Below are positions 62,524 through 64,000 of a DNA stretch of 64,000 bases, in pieces. Location: assembly GCF_020184175.1 (NCBI RefSeq), contig NC_065530.1:50383260-50447259 (forward strand). The letters are read 5' to 3'. The translations under genes and the position numbers were made by a program. The notes beneath the pieces are model-generated. The model was not told the DNA's origin. It saw nothing but the letters and a program-made list of their open reading frames with translations, and did not search any database. This stretch comes from Aphis gossypii (Eukaryota; Arthropoda; Insecta; Hemiptera; Aphididae). Numbering within the stretch: position 1 is the first letter of the stretch; every line of letters begins with the position of its first letter.

Positions 62524-64000
62524 GTAAGTGAAATGCATCGTTTACGTTATAATATTAGTATATGTATTATAGTTAGTAGTAATCCCGACACAGGGATACG
62601 TACCGATCGTCTACCGGTCGAGGGATGTATAAATATACCTACGAACTATGTTATCGTTACGGGATCGTAAAATAATGGTGGTAATGATTAGTGGCCAGTG
62701 GGAAACGACTTACAAATTCAAACGTATATACCGACTGTCTATTCACTTCAACCCTTTAACGTCATATCGTAAAAACGACAATAAATTTTATATTTAATAA
62801 TAAAATACGTGTTGTACGCCATGCATGTTGCGGTATATGTGCGCGGGGTCACCAATAAGACGACAGATGCGGCGAGTCCCCCCCGAATCCCGCTGGAATT
62901 CAGTGCGGTGGACAGCATGTGTGTGTGTGTTTTTTTTCCGCAAATGAATCCCGATATATTATTCTGGTATGGGAGCAGTGACAGACCGCAAAATATAATA
63001 AAGTCGGCCAACTATTAAATATTGTATAGTTATGTATATACGGTCACGTGTTCCAAGAAAATAACTCCGGTTTTGATTTTTATATATTTTTTTTTTTTAT
63101 TTACATCACGTTTCATAACAATGCTAATATACAATGCTAATCGTATAGTTTATTATATTATAGCTAGTATATAGCACACCGTTTCGTAAAAGCATACCGC
63201 TTAAGTATAGATTTAAGTATAGATAGGTATCCAAATAACTGGCCATCTACCTAAATAGTACGCCAAAAATATATCGAAATGTTACGCACGATAATATCGT
63301 TTTAACTTATAATATTGTCACGTCACGGATCTTGTGATAGTCAGACGGTTGTCGTAAATAATTATGTCACTTTAATTATTTTTATTCCCGTGTCGCGATG
63401 TGTATTATAATATTATACGCGTGTATAATTGTATATTATACTATAATATTTTGAGTATACATATACCTCAATATTCATTTCGAAAGAAAATTTATTTTTT
63501 TTGTAATATAAAATATTTTACTGAATTTTCAAAATAATAGAATACAGGTATGACTAATTAAGTTAATTTATCTAAAACATATTTATTTTAACGTTAAATA
63601 TCACATTATGCAGGTAGATTTTTAGAATACAATATAACAGACAAAACGTATATTGGTAATGTGTTGAGTTGCATATTGTATAATATAATAATTAATAATT
63701 ACAAATTACAATTTTATCTATAAAGTGACCATAATTAATCATATTTTTAAGTGTAGTTTTGCCTTAAATATAATTTAATATACCTATATACCTTATTAAT
63801 ATATACCTAATAATTAATATTCAAAACATTAAATTTAATGTAAGTACTTATTTATTGTCGACTGTCAAATAGTTTATAATTTGGGAAATTATTAATAATA
63901 ATTAATAATATACTAATTTACTCACATTACATGATATATAACGTCTAATGGTTAATCATGTATTATATGCATAACATGTTTTAATTGCTTTAAAAGTTTT
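62524..64000 (+). other. probable first intron of the 62487 gene
   Basis: Begins GTAAGTG, stays CpG-rich to about 63000 (for example GCGGGGTCACCAATAAGACG near 62840), then becomes AT-rich. No acceptor with a following coding stretch was recognised before the window ends. Small frames at 62748-63018 on both strands do not resemble known proteins. Confidence 0.5.

Noticed and set aside
1..64000. tRNA, rRNA or CRISPR-like arrays
   Set aside because: I looked for tRNA T-loop patterns (GGTTCGA) and regularly spaced repeats by eye and found none in a plausible context; a covariance-model scan would be needed to exclude tRNAs.

Overview
The window looks like genomic DNA of a hemipteran insect, most likely an aphid. 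It is strongly AT-rich and dense in simple repeats and small transposable-element remnants. Its one clearly readable gene is an intron-split Pumilio (pum). The Pumilio C-terminus matches the insect form from memory. The aphid assignment is an inference from base composition and repeat style; no search was run.

Layout. Positions 1-9628 hold no coding exon I can support. They alternate AT-rich sequence with CpG-rich patches (about 1160-1270, 2580-3560, 6040-7600, 9300-9628) and are probably 5' regulatory DNA and/or introns of pum. From 9629 to 17402 eleven plus-strand exons encode the last 751 residues of Pumilio. They cover the Ala/Gln-rich spacer, the low-complexity middle and a complete eight-repeat PUF RNA-binding domain. 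The base-reading residues of all eight repeats are the canonical ones and predict binding to UGUANAUA. The N-terminal exons are not visible and probably lie left of the window. A long AT-rich 3' UTR follows the stop, with two exact UGUANAUA sites.

From about 19 kb to 61.8 kb there is a gene-poor stretch of roughly 43 kb. I can support only transposon debris there: a broken Helitron helicase C-terminus (about 21.73-22.32 kb); a family with GATTCTGAGCGGAG-like termini (26.3-27.9 and 29.2-29.7 kb, with fragments near 23.9, 39.5 and 41.8 kb); two palindromic foldback elements (30.4 and 43.5 kb); three other terminal-inverted-repeat elements (24.1, 24.5 and 61.1 kb); a pogo-type MITE (36.9 kb); and four hAT-type MITEs (35.0, 38.5, 42.9 and 49.2 kb), two with perfect 8-bp target duplications. 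A 27-codon ATG-to-donor segment at 25.3 kb could be a first exon of an unknown gene, but is weak.

At 61.8-62.6 kb the sequence becomes CpG-rich again. A plus-strand ATG at 62487, after about 375 bases without any ATG, opens a short hydrophobic (signal-peptide-like) exon ending in a GTAAGT donor. This is probably the first coding exon of a secreted or membrane protein whose remainder lies right of the window.

Functionally, only Pumilio can be interpreted. It is a post-transcriptional repressor, and the symmetric phase-1 exons and tandem acceptors suggest that several protein isoforms could be made from this locus. I found no undescribed multi-gene system; the novelty here lies in the small inverted-repeat element families and in the splicing architecture of pum.
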